A DNA stretch of 60,000 nt from Tubiluchus corallicola (lineage: Eukaryota > Priapulida > Priapulimorpha > Priapulimorphida > Tubiluchidae). Of this stretch, positions 26,271-54,361 are shown piece after piece (position 1 is the stretch's first letter; each line of letters starts with the position of its first letter). Position numbers and translations under genes: made by a program. Location: positions 391,501-451,500 of the forward strand of contig JAQGDQ010000024.1 of assembly GCA_030141605.1 (NCBI GenBank), given 5' to 3'. The notes under the pieces are model-generated. The model saw only the letters and a program-made list of their open reading frames with translations, was not told where the DNA came from and did not search any database.

Positions 26271-26292
26271 CGTGTTGCTGTCAAATGCGAAG

Positions 26293-30385
<4,093 letters not shown>

Positions 30386-32333
30386 ACTGCAAGGATGGAG
30401 GCTTACGTAACACTGGACAGCTTATTAAATGACTATTATACATGCGTGATGGGTTGAATTTTTGAATTGATAAATACTGTATTGTAATGTAAAATAAAGC
30501 CTCTTTTGTCGCGTGTAGTTAATCTTGGCTTTTTATTTTTGGTGTTTTGTTTGATGAAACCAATGTAGCAGTCTGATAATAAAAATAGCTGTCAATTAGA
30601 ATTTCAACTCCACACAGCATGACATAGAAAATGGCATATAATATGACATTCTAAAGTGAAGTGAAAGCAATTACTGTAATGAAAGACAAGTGAAAGGTGC
30701 TATTTTGCAAGCTGGGTAACCCTCGTTTTCACTAGTTCCATTCAGTTCAAGGTGCTTTATTGTCATCCCTGTAAATAATATGGACACTATTATACTGCAG
30801 CAGAAAGAATATTTCTTCAGCAATGGCAATTTAAAAATGACAAAACAATTGCTGTGGGCAAAGGCTTTGGAAAGTACTAGGACTGCTACTGTCATTTCAC
30901 ATAACTGTGTCTTGTATTGTATTAAATTGTAAAGCTCAGACCTGCTACTAAAGCAGCATATTCATGGAGGAACTAGCATCACAAATAAAAGTAGCATATT
31001 AACGAAAATGCGAAATATAAGTAATGTTATACGTTTTGCACATGAAATTCTAAAACTGGTCTACTTTTTGAACATTACTACCTGGGTAAGATTGTCTATT
31101 CTGGTGGTTGTAATTTGTAAACTTTGTGCGGCCACAGGTGTCAGCACTGTGTCATCACACAAATTGCAGGCTGATCGGTTAAGTTCTGATCTTTCAGGTT
31201 TAGTAATTGACTGTTAAAACGCTTAACTGTTTAAATACACATATTTATACAACATTAAATCTATTTTTGCAAGCCTGCATTTTGTAGGATGACAGCTTTT
31301 TATTTACGTACTACATTCCAAAATTGCCTGTTCTGTGCTGCTTTCGATCATAGGACGTCCTTCTTACGAGACATACAGTTCCTGCAATAAAACTACCAGT
31401 AGAGGACAATTTAAATGTACAGTAGTAGTAACTTGACAGTATAACTAAATTATAGGGTGTAATACAGTAATATGATAATCAGTACGACCAATTAAACAGT
31501 AAAATTATTTTTTTAAAGTAACTGATTCAGAGTTGGCATTACCACAAAATTCACAATTATAATTATGCTAAATGTGTGGTTTTAGCTGGTATGATAGTTT
31601 ACTGTTTGTGAAACGCATCTAAACTAGGAAATGTCAGAGGAATTTTGAGATTCCATATTTGGAACAATACTACAAAATATACGGTACGTATCGGATATGA
31701 ATCAAGAAGTATTAGCACTCATGAAAGCAAGTTAGTTGGAATGGATAAAAACAAGAAATTTGTCATTTTGCTTTAATCATTGCTTTTAATATGCTTAGAT
31801 GTTGACTAAATAAGACTACTTTTTTCCAACTTCAGAAGCTATAGTATATATCTATTAGAAGCTATTAAAGCTTGTCGTTTCTTGCATCTGTTACTCTTAC
31901 CCGGTTTTCGTACGGAGGACTGAGGTTGGGGATTTGACTCTCGTAACGAGAAATTATAAGGTTTTTTTGAAACCTTTGTTGTTTATAGTACAAAAAAAGT
32001 TTATAACGCTTTTGAGATTGTAAGAAATTAAAAAAAATCGAAGTCCGATTGAAGAACAATTAAGATTCTATATACCTGCAGCAGCATAATGGCTTGCAAG
32101 TTAAACAGGCAACGTGAATGAGTCATGCGTGAAGCTGTGCGTAATCAACTGTCTGCACATTCAATCAATAAAGCACGGGCGTGTGCTCACTCCCTGCTGC
32201 CATGTGCCCAGAGATGCTTATTCCAGGTTAGTCCGAGTTCAAACGTTGCATTGCATAAACTCATCAAGAGGATCGCATTGCTGATTGTGTTTTGAGACTT
32301 TTTAGATAAAATAGAGAAGCGCAAAACTCCGAG
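30386..32333. other. Spacer downstream of RPS27
   Basis: It contains the RPS27 3' UTR and AT-rich sequence. I see no gene or clear repeat. Confidence 0.6.
30493..30498 (+). terminator. Poly(A) signal of RPS27
   Basis: AATAAA about 110 bases after the RPS27 stop codon. Confidence 0.75.
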
Positions 32334-32426
32334 ATGGTGTTTCAACCCAACTGGCGAGATGTGCAAGAGCAAGGAGGTCACGTGAATGTATCTGAACTCA
32401 TATCAGCAATGGACACCAGCAAAAAG
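32334..32426 (+). CDS. Candidate alternative first coding exon of the coronin gene
   Basis: ATG opens 31 codons beginning MVFQPNWRDVQEQG and ending SAMDTSKK, followed by a donor (AAG|gtatgg) in phase 0. The same frame has a TAA nine codons upstream of the ATG, so the ATG is the first in frame. A phase 0 join to the coronin exon at 37089 would extend the N-terminus. MVFQPNWR recalls the MSWxPQYR start of vertebrate coronin-2 proteins, but the following residues do not, and the intron would be 4.7 kb. It could instead belong to an unrelated small gene. Confidence 0.35.
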
Positions 32427-32539
32427 GTATGGCTTATATATAAAATTGCTTGTATGCACTAAGAAAGATATTAAAACATAATAATTTCGTGTGTTAATTC
32501 GCGTTTTGCTCTCGTAAATTCTCTTTCCGTGTTTCTGTT

Positions 32540-32610
32540 TGTTGAGCATGAATACTTGACCACTCCGGTTCACTAGTTATGAGTTCGAATCTCGTACTGG
32601 TTTACATTAG
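32540..32610 (+). repeat. Possible tRNA-derived (SINE-like) fragment
   Basis: GAGTTCGAATCTC matches a Pol III B-box, preceded about 45 bases upstream by TTGTTGAGCATG, which resembles an A-box. It does not fold as a full tRNA. A (TTTTAA)n-like stretch follows about 60 bases later, as in some SINE tails. Confidence 0.35.
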
Positions 32611-33956
32611 CTATTCTGTTTTGATATCACGCTTGAGTAAGACGGGTACATATTTTAATTTTAATTTTGCCTTTAATTCGCTTCCACAACAAGTAATTTT
32701 ATGACTCAAGTTCTATTATACGAAGTAAGCAACATAGACAAGGGGGCAAGCTCTTCCGTTTTGCTCTAGAAATTGTTAATTGATTAGCCAATGACCGACG
32801 CTATGCTTGGCCAATTTCGCTGAGGGATACGCGCGAATCTGCGAGTGAACTGGCACTCGTGTAGCTTGAGTGAGACGAACTTTAGAGTACATAAAAAGCA
32901 AAAGTTCTTTGAAGTTATTTGAAGCCTGATAAGTTAGTTACAATCTACAAAATTTTGTGGACCGTTTTCACGTAACGGTCAAGGTAAAATTGCACACGGA
33001 CTTTCTGTTAAAACCACTCTAATTGGTTAACCGATTTGACGAGCACTGAACAATGATTTGTATTGCATTGTATTGTGCAAACCTATACTAATTTTGCATC
33101 TTGGGCAATTGATGGTAACCGTATTTGTTAAATCGGATCGCAAAAGTTTGTAAGGAAAGTAGCTTTGGTTCGAGCAACATTCTTCTACGCAGACCCTTGC
33201 ACCATTGTAGATAGTTCTGCTTTATCGCAGATTACACTAATTCCCATATTTAGTGCTGCCGTCGCAAGCTGACTGCTCTACCAACCACACCTTTCCCTTT
33301 CAGTAGCGTTACTAACCAGGTTGATAATTTGCTCACCTTTCCCGCTTGAGTTCACGCGCTTTCTTGCAGATTATCTAGTCCTACAGAAATCCCCGCCTTT
33401 TCTTGCTCATCACTGACACCGCTCACGTGGTGGCGTGCCCTCTCGAAGCCACGATTACAGGAACATTTTGCACCAGCGATGGTGGCAGTGTTAGTAAGAA
33501 GCTGCATGTGTTAAAATATATGTGCCTTCATACTGATATTACTCTCGTTTTATTTATGTAAGCTTTGGTGTACTGTGTATCTTAGCTATTAGACACCCGA
33601 CCTAGATATGCCTTCTGCCGTACATTTTCAGGTCGTTGACATAACAGCATGTTTAGCTGCTTATGAGTAGCGCTGTGGTCAGACGTACAGGTGCCACTGT
33701 ATGGTATTGATTTATCTGTGCACTTATCAAGTCTTCCAGATTTGGTTAATTCTCAAGAGAGCGTTAAACCGTTATTGTGCGGAAACCATATATCAAGTGG
33801 TGGTGTGCAGTGCTGCCGAACTATCCTTAACTGGAGGCGTGTACACCCGATAAGATACGTGCCTTGTTTTATCTTATCTGATCAGCGCGTGCACAAGTAA
33901 CGTGTTAAACGCATTGACCTCGAATCTCGTGCGCTGATGAGCATTACGCAGTCAGG

Positions 33957-33971
33957 ATGACTTTAAACGTG
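33957..33971 (+). CDS. Candidate alternative first exon of the coronin gene (5 codons)
   Basis: ATG ACT TTA AAC GTG followed by a strong donor (gtgagt) in phase 0 would place MTLNV before the MAFKL start at 37089. An in-frame TGA lies upstream. Vertebrate coronin-2B has a comparable five-residue extension (MTVTK) before its internal Met. The exon is very short, so the match could be chance. Confidence 0.3.
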
Positions 33972-36900
33972 GTGAGTCTTCGCAAGTAAATTTTGATGAG
34001 TTATTGAATAGAGTTGACACTTGATAATCTGCGCTAAACAGATTGCGCCATAGACCCCTAACTCAATTATATGCACTCAGTTTAATATGTTATCTGTATT
34101 ATCTGTTTAGTGTTTCAAGTGTTTTAATTTATTAGTCTCAGATATTATATGTTTTGATGTTTCAGCTTTCAAAACTTTTGCGAAAGCTTGGAGCATGTAT
34201 TTAATTTACCTGTGCACCCTGCGCTTAATTTCCTGGCTGGCCGTTTCGTTGAAAACGAAATTTAAATAAAAAATACATTTGGAAATTCTCATATATTGCA
34301 CTGCCCAGTTTTTTTTTTTGGTATGGTCTGATGCCACTGCGCATTTAATTAAGACGAATCGCCCTTGCTGCCTAAACTTCATAATAACCATTTTGTACTG
34401 CCTTGACAGGTTGACAGACTCATTTATTGTAAACGTCGACTAACCCCTTCCCTTTGAAAACTGACAGCATATTTATAATGAGCGTCTGACTAGACGTACC
34501 ATTAATTTACATTTTCCAGTTAAAATGCTGTTTGACGTAGTTGATGACCAAGTATGTCCATTTCTAGTCGGGCGAGAAGCACGCAAATAGGTAGAATTAG
34601 AAGAACAATATTCGCACCTTTTGTATGGTGCAGTCTGGTGCAACTACAACTGCATTTTCGTTACTTATTCAAAAATTTCAGACAGTCATTTCATTGATCA
34701 ACACCTGGTTCATTTCAAGCATTTGTCCTCGGAAATAATTCTGAGCAGCTAATTTAGTGCACTGTAAACAACTGCAGCAAGGAGGTTAATCAAATTGAGT
34801 TATCTGCACGCTAATCAGAGCTACGTTATGCATTGGTAATTGAACTCTAACACCTAGCGCTAATTGTCGCAATTTGTTTGTATACTGATAATTACTTCAC
34901 AAACACCTGGTGGTCCACCAAATTTGGTTGGTACTATTAATCCAAGAACTGGGTACTATTTATTAACAATAAATTGCTTATAGAATGCTTAGCAGTGGCA
35001 GCAGTTTCTCAAGAAAATCAGTTCGTATACGTGTATCAATAAAATTTGTTTTATGAAAAACCGTGGCGAGACACCCTGTTTGTTGAATCGCCTCTTAGTG
35101 TTCTTTGGCCTTTGGTTCCAAAAGTCACTTCCTCCTTATCTTAACAGAATGCACGCTTTACACTGTGGCTTTGTTAATAGTAATTCTCTCCACTGAGTAA
35201 AGAGCGGAACATACTATTGTTTAAATAATGCGCCTTTTCATCTGCGATATTTATTCTTGGCATACTGATTACTATTACTGCTTATAAATGTGGCCGAGTC
35301 GGTTCTACTTGCAATAAGTTTTGAATGTGCTGTGAATGACAATGAGTTTTATGTGTGAGAGACATGGTCGTTTGCAGACCAAAAAAGTTTTCTGAAGCAT
35401 TCACGCAGTGGTCTGTCTTACATTTTTACTACAGCACATTTTGTACATGTACGCATTATTTCTGTGTCCATAAGACTGGTCTGGAAAGCTGCCAACATTG
35501 GAGGGATAGCCAAAACTGGTTTCATAATGCCGTTTGCGAAGCCACAATTCATCGAGCCTGAAGTATTTAATTTATTGAATTATTAATAAACTCCATCGGC
35601 TTCTAGAGGTTATTGTCTTCTGTATGCAAGTTCAAAAACCTGTATTGTTATTGATTTATTTTGCTGCAGTTAAACCTGCAGTTTTTGCACAATCAATGAT
35701 TATCAGTTCTAGTCGCACTTTTCCGTGGTTATGACTTTGATGTATTGTAGCTAAATCTTGAGGCCTTACTTCTCGTTTTGGTTTAGTGTCTATGCAATAG
35801 CAAAAGTAATTATGCAACCTATGCCAGATTTGGAACTCGAAATATATTCATAAAAACTATGGTCTTTTAATTTAGCTTGACATGTGTAATTTAAATATTG
35901 CACTTCATCACTTTGATTTGACTGCTCTAAAATAATACAAAGAGAATTATCAGACTGAATTCAACATGTTTGTATTATTTTGCTGTTTTAAACTGTACGA
36001 GTATTGCATTATTTAATGTAATTTTATATGGATGTACTGGATGGTAATGCACAATAAACTGTTACCACTAGTAGATTACATAATGGTTTACAAGCAACGC
36101 CTTCAAATACCTAAAACCATATACTGAAAATACAAAATGACATTGTCTAATAATGTCTATGGTAATATGACAAGTGTAAGTAAAAATTTAATCACAAAAT
36201 TCTGATATACCTGTATATTCTGTATTCACGAAATAGCGACATAAATTATTAACAATGCCAGCTGCAGGGGTCTGCCTCTGTGTAGCTGTAGCAGAAGCTG
36301 CCACGTTTAAGATTTTAGCAAAGCACAGTGGTCTATGACAGTTGAGATTTTACCAAGCCACACACAACATGATAAGAGTTTTAGCGTCATGCACTCCAAC
36401 TGCAATTCAAGCAATGAAATTCATGGAGCCATCACATGTAACGTAGATCGATACATTTTTCACTTGCTTTTCATTGAATCATGCCCGTAATTTGAGTTCA
36501 ATCTCCAGGCTTTTCCTTTGGGATATATGGGAAGAAAGAGTCGTTTCCTCTTCTAGGCCCCATTTCCTCTTGTTGCATTTCGATGATTGCAGGCTAGGTC
36601 ATATAACCCTCGGCAATACCTACTGGAGTTCAAGAAGACCTTGTGTGCGCTATAAAATGAAAACTGTAATAGAGGACAAAATCGCTGTAAATATTTACAC
36701 AAAAATAATGTCTGTATGCTGTGTAATTCAAAAATTTTGATTGATTGGGTGTGCACAGACAATTTTTAGTAATCAATCAAAGGAAAATTGTGTATCATTT
36801 TATACAGGTAGATCGCATAACTTCTTTCATTTGATGGGGAATACCTGTGTAGAGTTTTGTGGTGCAAATTTAACATTTTAGTTGGCTATTGCACCTTTGG

Positions 36901-37088
36901 GTGGAACTAATTTTAGTGTAAGTTATGTATATTGGTGCATTTCCACGGTTTTGTTTTAGCTATGAATTTGCAGTATAACTGATAATTTGTTTTTGTTGTT
37001 GTTAGTTCACGATGTTTTTAAGTTGCTTGTTGGTAGTGTGCCAAGTGACAATGCCGAAATGCTAAGCACATTGTTTCTTTCTTTCTAG

Positions 37089-47794
<10,706 letters not shown>

Positions 47795-48227
47795 AACTAG
47801 TCATCATTTCATGTAAACCTGTGAATTACATGTGCTTACCAAGAGATTATTCTGTATAGATGTGCTTTTATAAGCTAGCTGTAATACTGCTTTAAGCTGT
47901 TCTTTCTCTTAGTCTTAATAACATGAACAGCTCAAGCTTCTGAAAATGTTATAATGCATTCATCGTAGCTTAAACGTAGCTATGTAATTAAATATAACTT
48001 CTGTTTGCAAGAAAATAGTTCACAAATGTGTGTTCCGATATAGATTCAATTTCCGTACTTGTGCAGTGCCATGGTTTGCTGGGTTGCTACATTATTGTGC
48101 TTAAATCGAGTTGTTTATTGTCCCTTTGTGCAAGAAATTACTGTAGATTCTTGAGTTACTTGCTTCCGATGTAAACCTTATAAACAGATCTTTTTCGCTG
48201 TGAAGCAGCTCTGGTTCTCATTCATGT

Positions 48228-48233
48228 AATAAA
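48228..48233 (+). terminator. Poly(A) signal of the coronin gene
   Basis: AATAAA about 435 bases after the coronin stop codon, followed by a T/G-rich stretch. Confidence 0.55.
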
Positions 48234-49568
48234 TTTTGCCAAGCTTGTACATTGTGGCATCACTGTAATGTAATTTCGTGCTCTAAATTTTTACACTAAA
48301 ACTGATTCTATGGCTAAATGGAGTTTTAAATGACATTTTCTCGAAATGGGTTCCATAGCAACAGCAAAACCTAGCACACCCTGTTTGAGAAAAATTGACA
48401 ATCAAATTTGTTGTATGACTTATTTTACAGTTGTTTCTTGTTCCCGACAAACGAGAAACAAAAAATGTCACACATGGACACTAAATTCCTTGCTTTCCAT
48501 TTTGTGTTGTGTTTTCTTTCCAGACTAGTTTTATAAAAGAAATAAACCCATATACAAATTTGAGTTGACTAATGCTAGAAACTCGGTATGTATAGTCCTT
48601 AATAGAAACTAATACGCGCGCCTTGTTACTTATTTAAAGCAGTGTTTTACTGTACCAGGAGTAGGAGCCCATATCTTTCTTGATTTCGCAGTTATAATTC
48701 CTCGATTTGGGATATGTTGTGTCTACTTAGTAGCTGCTGTAAATTCTGCAGTTTTTTTATTTTTATTGAAAACTGAACAGCATTTCTTGAAGTAATCTAG
48801 GGTCTAGAATAAGAAATGCTAGCGTGAAACATGCACAATTATAATCTCTGATTTAGTAAAGATTGCTGTCTTTATGCATCCTACTTTTGTTAATTTTATA
48901 AAGTAGCATCAATAATGTGCTTAGGTACAGTGTGTTTATTATCAATTTTGTTAGTTGTTTTGTACATTAATTTAGGCGCTACTTAGCAAATATGTGATGA
49001 CTTCGTCTATGCGAAAATCCACGTACAACCCCATTCTCTTTCGTTGTGAAAATGCGCACATTTCGGAGATCGAGATAATTATGAAAATCATGTTTTTTTT
49101 ATTTTTCTGCATCCATGTACTGTAGTTGTTGTATACTTAGTAATGAATTCAAGTTGTAACCTATGTAGTAGGTGCTTAATAAAATTGTTAATTCTGTGAA
49201 CTACTTATTATTCACACGTGCACCTGCTGGGAGTGTCAAAAATTGGATAAAATGTCTGTGTTAATTTCTTGGTGCTCACTCATAGTCACTCTGGCTTACT
49301 TACATAAAAGCTTATGTATCCAAGTTCTGAGGAATTTGTCCTCGTATCTGGTTGCGTGTTCTAAGCAACTGCAACTAAGCCTGCAAAATAATTCAGTTAA
49401 GTATGCAAAATGTCAGTAAAATCATTTTTTCTAGTGCATATCATCTCATTGTCAGAAATTCATTCAATCCGTGTTTTCTTTGATTCCTTGCATATTTCAT
49501 TCCAAAATCAATATCATGCATTTTATAATTTTGTTGACATGTTTATATTAACTAATCATTCTAATTAT

Positions 49569-49925
49569 CAGGGTTCCCACAGTCAGGGAAACCCTGGAAA
49601 ATCCTTGAAAATACAGGCTATCCTGGAAAGTCGTGGAAAAATCAGGGAAAAAGATAATTTCGTAAAAAGTCAGGGAGAATGATGAAAATGGGGTTATAAG
49701 TCAGGGAAATTGGAAAGGGTTGCAAAAATAATCACCGTGAACTGATATTTTTCAGCGATTCATGTTCAAATAAAATGGCAGGCTCCCAGTTTCAATTTCT
49801 GCTCCAAAAATAATGATTATATATATCAGTATATGTATGAATGGCCATACACAAAATTTACTGGTAATGCAATTTCTGCTTATCTTGGTCAGGGAAATTT
49901 TGTTTAAAATTCTGGGGGAACCCTG
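49569..49925. mobile_element. hAT-like MITE with CAGGGTTCCC ends
   Basis: The left end CAGGGTTCCCACAG and the reverse complement of the right end CAGGGTTCCCCCAG agree at 13 of 14 positions. Flanking 8-mers ctaattat and attattat match at 6 of 8. TCAGGGAAA recurs in the interior as a subterminal motif. It is 357 bp long with no transposase. Confidence 0.8.
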
Positions 49926-52900
49926 ATTATTATAGTGTGTAACAATCAAGTTGCTCATAAGCAAACTGCCCAAGAAAACTACATTCCTGTAGTGTGTATA
50001 CACAATATTGTTATATATTATTATTATTATTATTTGCAAAGCACTTTGCTTTATTATCATGTATAAAGATAAACTATTACTTAATATTTTTACTCATTGT
50101 TTTACAGTACTATGTTTGTATATTATGTGAGCTTAAGCTTAGTATTACATGTATTTATTATCAACTTGAAACATTGTTCTGGGATTTTTATGTGTGGGGC
50201 CCACCTGTGTATTCAGGACTGAGTGTACTAAATGCATACTGTCACGTCTTAAACCGGCACATCAACAATTACCTCTCATACGAGTAACAAAAATTTGTCA
50301 GTAAATGCTGGTATGTTTTTGTTACTGTATTTAATTTCAATATAATTTTTCGACACACCTGATTTAATTCCAATAAAATTTTTCAGTACACCTGTCTTCT
50401 TCAGCTACTTTAGTTAAAAGCAATTTCAAGTTTGATTAACTAATGTAGCTGAATAAACCTAGTGTGTAAAACATGTTCCCATTTAACTGAAGAGTTCCCC
50501 AAAATTCTTAAAAAAATTTATTCTTAAAATAACGTAGGAAAACAAGAAAAAGAAACACAAAAGTTACTAGCTAATATAACTTAATATTATTAATTTATAA
50601 CAGTCATTTGGCATTAAGTTAGGTAGGCAACCGGGAGAATTCACCTTTGGTCACAATTTTGGTATGCATACATTAACTTTAGGGAACGTTTGAAATAGAC
50701 AATTATGCGCTGTAACTAGGTGTTGGTAAACAGTATTATAAATAATTTAATCAAAATACCAGTTATATGGACATTTGTGTGTATTATACACAGTGTCCAC
50801 TAGTATGATATGAGATACTTAATAAAAACCACATCACACAAAATAGTTATCACACTCCCATAATAAGCAACTAAAAATATAGCATTGCGCGGTACAGTAA
50901 CAATCAATTAACAATACACGGAAATAAACTTTGATAACTATAGACTAATTTCTAGAGTCATGTAGTCTATGCTAACTAACTCACTCATAGTAATTACGCT
51001 AATAATAATAATAATAATATAATACTATATGGCGCGAAGCTTTAAAGTCACTGTGTTAAAAACATGTTCTTGACAATGCAGTATGAATGGATTAAAAGGG
51101 ACCCACATTTCTATAATAGTACAGTAACAACTTATGTCTTGCAGATGCTGAAATATTTTTACTGAAAATTTGATCTGTGACTGTGATTTTCAAGGTACCG
51201 GATTCGAAATTCAAAAGTAGCAAAACTGATTGCAATTTATCATATTCTTATTTTGTTTGCAAGATGTACCTGAAAAACTGCAGGAAATGTCAATGAGGAC
51301 TGTTGCAAATTTCTCTGGGTACTTATTACTTACAGGTGTATGCCCAAAACAGGTACTTGTATACTTCATTAAAGTGTAGGATTTTATACCAAGTGTCGAC
51401 CAATACTCTGCAATTGCTTTATCTGCCACTGTTCATCTAGCAGTAAATACATAATCACATAGTAGTAAATTTTTTAGACAATCAGCAATGGAACTCGCAC
51501 AAAATGCTACTAAACAGTAAGCACTAAGCAGCATATAAAGCCACCATATCAACCTGAAAATGTCAGGATAAATGCAACCCATTTCCGATTGGGTAACCGA
51601 AGTTTAACAAGATGTGTGCTGATGTTTTGTCTTGTCAAGTGCAACATTTATCAGCTGATAAATGCTGATGAAAGCTGAACCATTTAGAGAAAAACTGTGC
51701 AATGCAAAGAATAGGCAGAGTTAATGCCTATTAGTACATAATTTAATCAAATATAATATGGTGCAGCAATCATTATGTAAAACTACTGTCCTTAGGATAA
51801 CTTTTCAGGATAATTACAATAAACTATAATCTATAATCTAGTATGGTGACAAGAGGCACTTAAGATATAACATGTCAGGTACTATATATTATATGAGATG
51901 GCAACTTAGATAATTAAACTAGCTATTACTGAAATTAATGCTTTTCATTACTTCTAATTAAGTGCAGACTTTTTCTCCTATGTACAAACATTACACTTGA
52001 AAATAGCACCTGTAATCAAAGGAATTTTTACTCGACAATTAATTTACGTTTTTAATAAAGTATCTTAGTTATACATACAGTTTTGAATTTTCTACCTGCC
52101 TTCTCAAAGTTCTGCCTTTTTACCGGCAAAAGCCTTTAGTAAAAACCTAAGTGACTATATAACAAAAGACATAACAAGCACTTTAGTTATAAGAAATTTG
52201 TGTATCTAATTTTACACAGGCACTGAAATTTGTACGGATAGCAATTACTGTGCATTGAAAAAGGCTAAATATTAGTTTTGGCTCTGATAGCCTTCTCACG
52301 GGAGTTATCTAGGCTCAAATAGCAAAAATCATCAAGCAAAAATAGCACCAAAAATACATCGTTTTGCTAGTAACGGACCAAATGAAACTTTCCAAGCCAA
52401 TTTTTTTCTTGCACTGCACTGCATTTGCATTTTTTGCTGTGAGACACTAAATACTTAACTTACTTAATCGATCTACAATTTTTAAGCTACATTTTACAGC
52501 CCATAGATGGCAAAAGCATGAATTTAAATTGTGTAAAAAATTAGCATACTGTAGCCAGTAACATAACAGCCTGTAGCACCAGATATGCTGAACACACCCT
52601 CAATGCACCGTGTAGTAAAAGAAATACATATAGGCTGTTTTGAAAACCAAAAACAATTGGCGACTGGACATTATGAAATTTTCCAATTTGAAATAACTAG
52701 TGCAATTTGCACCAGTGTTCATCTAAAACCACTGACAAGCATTTTCATTAAAGAGCAAAATGCAAAATATTGCTACTTTTTGTAGAAACAACAAAGCTGT
52801 ACTATTTTGTGCTACAGACTGTCATGAATGTTGACCTTGCAAACAACAAGGTACAAGGTATTACTTTGCATCTAATTCTAACCTCAAAAAAGTGAAAAAG

Positions 52901-52974
52901 AATTTGTTGATCATAAAAACAACCCGTGGCAGTGAGATCAACTCTAGGAGTGTATAATAACATCAACCAAAAAA

Positions 52975-53076
52975 GATAAGTAGATGGATATTCAAGATCT
53001 ATAAACAGGAACAGCCATAAAAAATGATAAGTACATGGATGTTCAAGATCTATAAACAGGAACGCCATAAAGAATG
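52975..53076. repeat. 51-bp tandem duplication
   Basis: Two adjacent copies of a unit starting GATAAGTAGATGGAT and containing TTCAAGATCTATAAACAGGA differ at only a few positions. They lie about 280 bp beyond the pyruvate kinase stop codon, probably in its 3' UTR. Confidence 0.9.
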
Positions 53077-53351
53077 ACTTGGCCAATGAATTATGCGGAA
53101 ACAATTGTTCATAAAACAAAAAAATAGCTGCTACTGAATTGCAAATAAAGACTGAAATACATGATCAATCCAACAAGAAATAATATGGAAAAAGACTTAT
53201 AAAACGAGGCTAAATATTTGGCAGTATCTGATGTACAAATGTAGATGCAGTTGCCGCTCCATATGACCATAACAATTAAAAGATTGTTAGAAAGGAGTTA
53301 CAAAAAGCAACTGTAACAAATATTGAGGTCATTTCCTATTTGCACAGGTGT

Positions 53352-54268
53352 CTAATCAGCAAAGATGATTCGCATGGTGTTTGTGAATCCGGCTCCCTTC
53401 CTCCAACCTGTCACTACAATCAGTGCATCGCTCTCATGAATGAAACCTCTTTTCTTACCCTCCTCTATGCATGTTTTTACCCGATTATCAACATCTGTAG
53501 GCCAGTCGTCTGTGCGTTCCTCTAAAAAATTCGAATAGAATGATGAAATAATATTGTTGCCAGATGTCAATTCAATAACTTTTTGATACAACTTTCTTAC
53601 TTAGAATCCCAAAATTCCTTTTTTTGTCTAGTGATATAAAAGCAACTTTAGTGCCAGAGATATGCCTGTATCTGAATAATTTTGCCACATAAATTTGGTG
53701 TTATGTTATGTATAATCTTGTAACGATTAAAGCAAACATTACATTTGAAAGCCAATAAAAGAGCCATCAGACAAAAGGCAGAAAGCCACATTTTAAATGA
53801 TAGGTCCAGCTTAAAACAAATGACTCAAAAATAGTAAACATTGGGTTGCTCACTTATTTAAGTTTTTCTGCCCAATTGCCAGCATATGTCATTTAGAACA
53901 CTATTTACCATTGTCATGGAAAGTGCTGATGTGACAAAGTATTCACGAAATTTTAGCTTTCTAGCTGCTCCAGGCTGAGCAATGGCTCTTTAAAACGACT
54001 AGCAAAATTCTACAAATTTTGATCGCCTTGTCTTTTTCATCGCTGCTCGCTACATTCGCAGCTCATTTTAGTTTCGGTCAAGATATAACTTTTCTCTGTT
54101 CTTTTTATTCTCTTATTTTCTTTCCTTTCTTTCTCTCTCTCTCTCTCTTCAACATTCTTCTTTTCCTTTCTTTATTTTTCTCTCTTCCCCTCTTTCTCTT
54201 TTCTACCTCCCTCCCTCAATCCTCCTCTTTTTCACTTTTCTCTTCTTCTTCTCTCTCCCTGTTTCAAT

Positions 54269-54361
<93 letters not shown>

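Larger units (their letters stand above)
32427..37088 (+). other. Upstream region / probable 5' intron of the coronin gene
   Basis: No firmly supported gene. The coding exon at 37089 is preceded by an acceptor (ctttctag), so at least one 5' exon must lie to the left. Candidates are 32334-32426 and 33957-33971. GC and CpG are raised at about 33250-33550, which could mark a promoter. A possible tRNA-derived fragment lies near 32540-32610. Confidence 0.5.
47795..53351. other. Spacer between the converging coronin and pyruvate kinase genes
   Basis: It holds the 3' UTRs of both genes, a hAT-like MITE (49569-49925) and a 51-bp duplication (52975-53076). No other gene is recognisable; open stretches up to about 100 codons here lack protein-like composition. 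Confidence 0.6.

Noticed and set aside
33245-33300. tRNA gene on the minus strand (GTTGGTAGAGCAGTCAGCTTGCGAC)
   Set aside because: A good A-box-like stretch, but there is no B-box at the right distance and no acceptor stem.
33691-33900. 69-codon ORF upstream of the coronin gene
   Set aside because: No recognisable motif, no fitting splice sites and no conservation evidence.
49994-50287. 97-codon ORF in the coronin-pyruvate kinase spacer
   Set aside because: Tyr/Ile/Leu-rich translation of AT-rich DNA next to a TTA repeat; no domain.
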